The notes under the pieces: generated by a model
What the model was told of the DNA's origin: nothing
Databases searched by the model: none
The model's input: only the letters and a program-made list of their open reading frames with translations
Origin: Synechococcus sp. MIT S9220
GTDB taxonomy: Bacteria > Cyanobacteriota > Cyanobacteriia > PCC-6307 > Cyanobiaceae
DNA length: 64,000 nucleotides
Direction of reading: 5' to 3'
NCBI RefSeq assembly: GCF_014304815.1
Contig: NZ_CP047958.1
Span: forward strand, 1,240,001-1,304,000
Position numbers and translations under genes: made by a program
Shown: piece after piece, positions 62,786 to 64,000 of the stretch
Layout: each line of letters opens with the position of its first letter
How positions within the stretch are numbered: position 1 is the first letter of the stretch

Positions 62786-63998
62786 GGGGTACATACATCA
62801 GAGGAAGGGACGAAGCGGCTACTACGGCCAGCGGAAGGTTCCACCAGCCCTAAGGGAGCGCATAGGCACGAGCTGCTGGATGCGGAAACTTGGGGCGTCT
62901 CTGGTTGAGGCCAGACGCAACCTGCCTCAGTTCTTGGCGGAAACAGATCTTCTTATTGCAGAGGCGAGGAGAGAGCTTGATCCAGTCCGGAAAATCAGGT
63001 CACTGCTGCCTGACTCTCTGAACCAAGGGGGAGCATTTGACGTGGTGGAGGAGTACACGAGGGTGCCTGCTCATATCGAGGTGGGTCCTGGTGAATGGAC
63101 AGAGAACCCTGAGTTCATCAAGTTGATGGAGCTGGTCCAGGCCAGACGAGATGGCAGTGACAAGCAACCCAGGAGCAAGGACGAGCTACTGCAGCTAGCA
63201 GCGTCACTGAAGCAACCAGCAAGGGCCACAGCAGACCTCTGGAACAGGCATCTCAGTGCATTGATGGAGAGCTGCGGGAAGGAGTCAATCACTGACATCA
63301 CAGAGGACGATGTCCTGAACTTCAGGGCACAGCAGCTAGAGCACATCACCATCAACAGCCTGAAGACCAAGCTCCGCTACATCAGGGCTCTTCTGGAGAT
63401 CGCCAAAGACCAACGGTGGATCGATAGCAACCCAGCCGACGGAGCCACAAAGCACATGGTCTCCAAGGTCAAGATCAAAGAGGTTGTTCGCCTGGACCAG
63501 GCAGACAGTCATTGGCAGGAACTACCCGAGCCTCAGCACCTGCTGTGGCATCTCTGCCGGTGGACTGGTGCCCATATCTCAGAGGTTGCGGGCCTGAAGG
63601 GAGATGACATTGACCTGAAGGAAGGTGTGATCAACATCAGACCCAATGAGTGCAGAGACCTGAAGAATCCATATCGACAGAGGCTTGTTCCAATCCACTC
63701 AAAGCTGCTGCCATATCTGAAGCAGTCGAAGGCAGACATAGACACCAAGGATGGCCTGGTCTTCCCTTGGGCTTACAACGCAGAGCGTGGACGCTGGTGT
63801 GAGGGGATCTCTTGGAAAAGGAAGCTCGGAGTCACACCCAAGGCGACAAGAGATTGGGCAGCATCCTGTCTCAGGGATCAGGGAGTAAATGAGTTCGTGA
63901 TTGGCAGGCTCTTCGGGCACTCACCCAAGACCATCACTGGTCAGTACGGAAGCGTTAGCCAGCAAGCATTAGCCGAAGCCTTAGAACTACTGTCCTGA
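62784..63998 (+). CDS. Tyrosine-recombinase-like integrase with altered catalytic site
   Basis: 404 residues. The N-terminus resembles the DUF6538-type start of phage and island integrases (KGRSGYYGQRKVPPALRERI), followed by a helical SAM-like core-binding domain (about 140-220). The catalytic domain keeps Lys294, Arg356 (PKATRDW), His379 (FGHSPKT) and nucleophile Tyr388 (TGQYG). But the first arginine (usual TGxRxSE) is His264 in TGAHISEVAG, and the histidine of HxxR is Lys353. Arginine AGG/AGA codons are more frequent than in neighbours, suggesting acquired DNA. Probably the edge of an integrated island. Confidence 0.85.
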   Translation: MGYIHQRKGRSGYYGQRKVPPALRERIGTSCWMRKLGASLVEARRNLPQFLAETDLLIAEARRELDPVRKIRSLLPDSLNQGGAFDVVEEYTRVPAHIEVGPGEWTENPEFIKLMELVQARRDGSDKQPRSKDELLQLAASLKQPARATADLWNRHLSALMESCGKESITDITEDDVLNFRAQQLEHITINSLKTKLRYIRALLEIAKDQRWIDSNPADGATKHMVSKVKIKEVVRLDQADSHWQELPEPQHLLWHLCRWTGAHISEVAGLKGDDIDLKEGVINIRPNECRDLKNPYRQRLVPIHSKLLPYLKQSKADIDTKDGLVFPWAYNAERGRWCEGISWKRKLGVTPKATRDWAASCLRDQGVNEFVIGRLFGHSPKTITGQYGSVSQQALAEALELLS

Positions 63999-64000
63999 TC

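Overview
The window looks like the chromosome of a marine picocyanobacterium of the Synechococcus/Cyanobium group. It carries phycobilisome genes (apcF, pcyA) together with sipA, chlP, ccsA, a ferredoxin-type sulfite reductase, a type I glutamine synthetase and the glucosylglycerol-phosphate phosphatase StpA of salt-adapted cyanobacteria. Having apcF argues against Prochlorococcus. Genes are dense, often overlapping by 4 bases, and lie on both strands. Assignments come from reading the translated sequence; no database was searched.

1-9 kb: a gamma-carbonic anhydrase running off the left edge, tRNA-Lys(UUU), a stand-alone receiver protein, tRNA-Pro(UGG), a ROK-family sugar kinase, a Fur-family regulator behind a perfect 10-bp inverted repeat, a protein with an exact five-residue glycine repeat joined to a DUF3721-like tail, a short SepF-like protein, ArsS, StpA, a decayed glutathione S-transferase and a SemiSWEET transporter. 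9-22 kb: a dehydrogenase-like protein, an SbcC/SbcD-type pair, a kinase-fold phosphotransferase, conserved unknowns, a lytic transglycosylase, and metY-metA for methionine synthesis.

22-26.5 kb is visibly AT-richer. It holds short uncharacterised genes, several for exported proteins, separated by long spacers, and reads as an accessory stretch. 26.5-43 kb returns to core genes: ccsA, an lptA-lptB-permease set for lipopolysaccharide export, a DUF309 gene overlapping typA, two M15-type peptidoglycan peptidases, chlP, glyS, sir and recG.

43-49.5 kb has rpsB-tsf with a terminator-like hairpin between the genes and a leader that can form a crossing (pseudoknot) pairing, a glycosyltransferase, a 51-residue very basic protein with its own terminator, a DevBCA-type exporter, and pcyA overlapping devB by 118 bases. 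49.4-62.7 kb carries an M16 peptidase pair, sipA, bioY-lspA, a penicillin-binding protein with an FHA domain, a membrane GTPase, a PLP decarboxylase coupled to a small membrane protein that lies antisense to the GTPase gene, tadA, an aminotransferase, apcF and glnA.

The right edge holds a tyrosine-recombinase-like integrase with altered catalytic positions. An imperfect palindrome with a 6-base centre covers its start codon, suggesting a mobile-island boundary. The most unusual items are the pentad-repeat protein, the rpsB leader, the integrase with its palindrome, and the set of small or overlapping genes.
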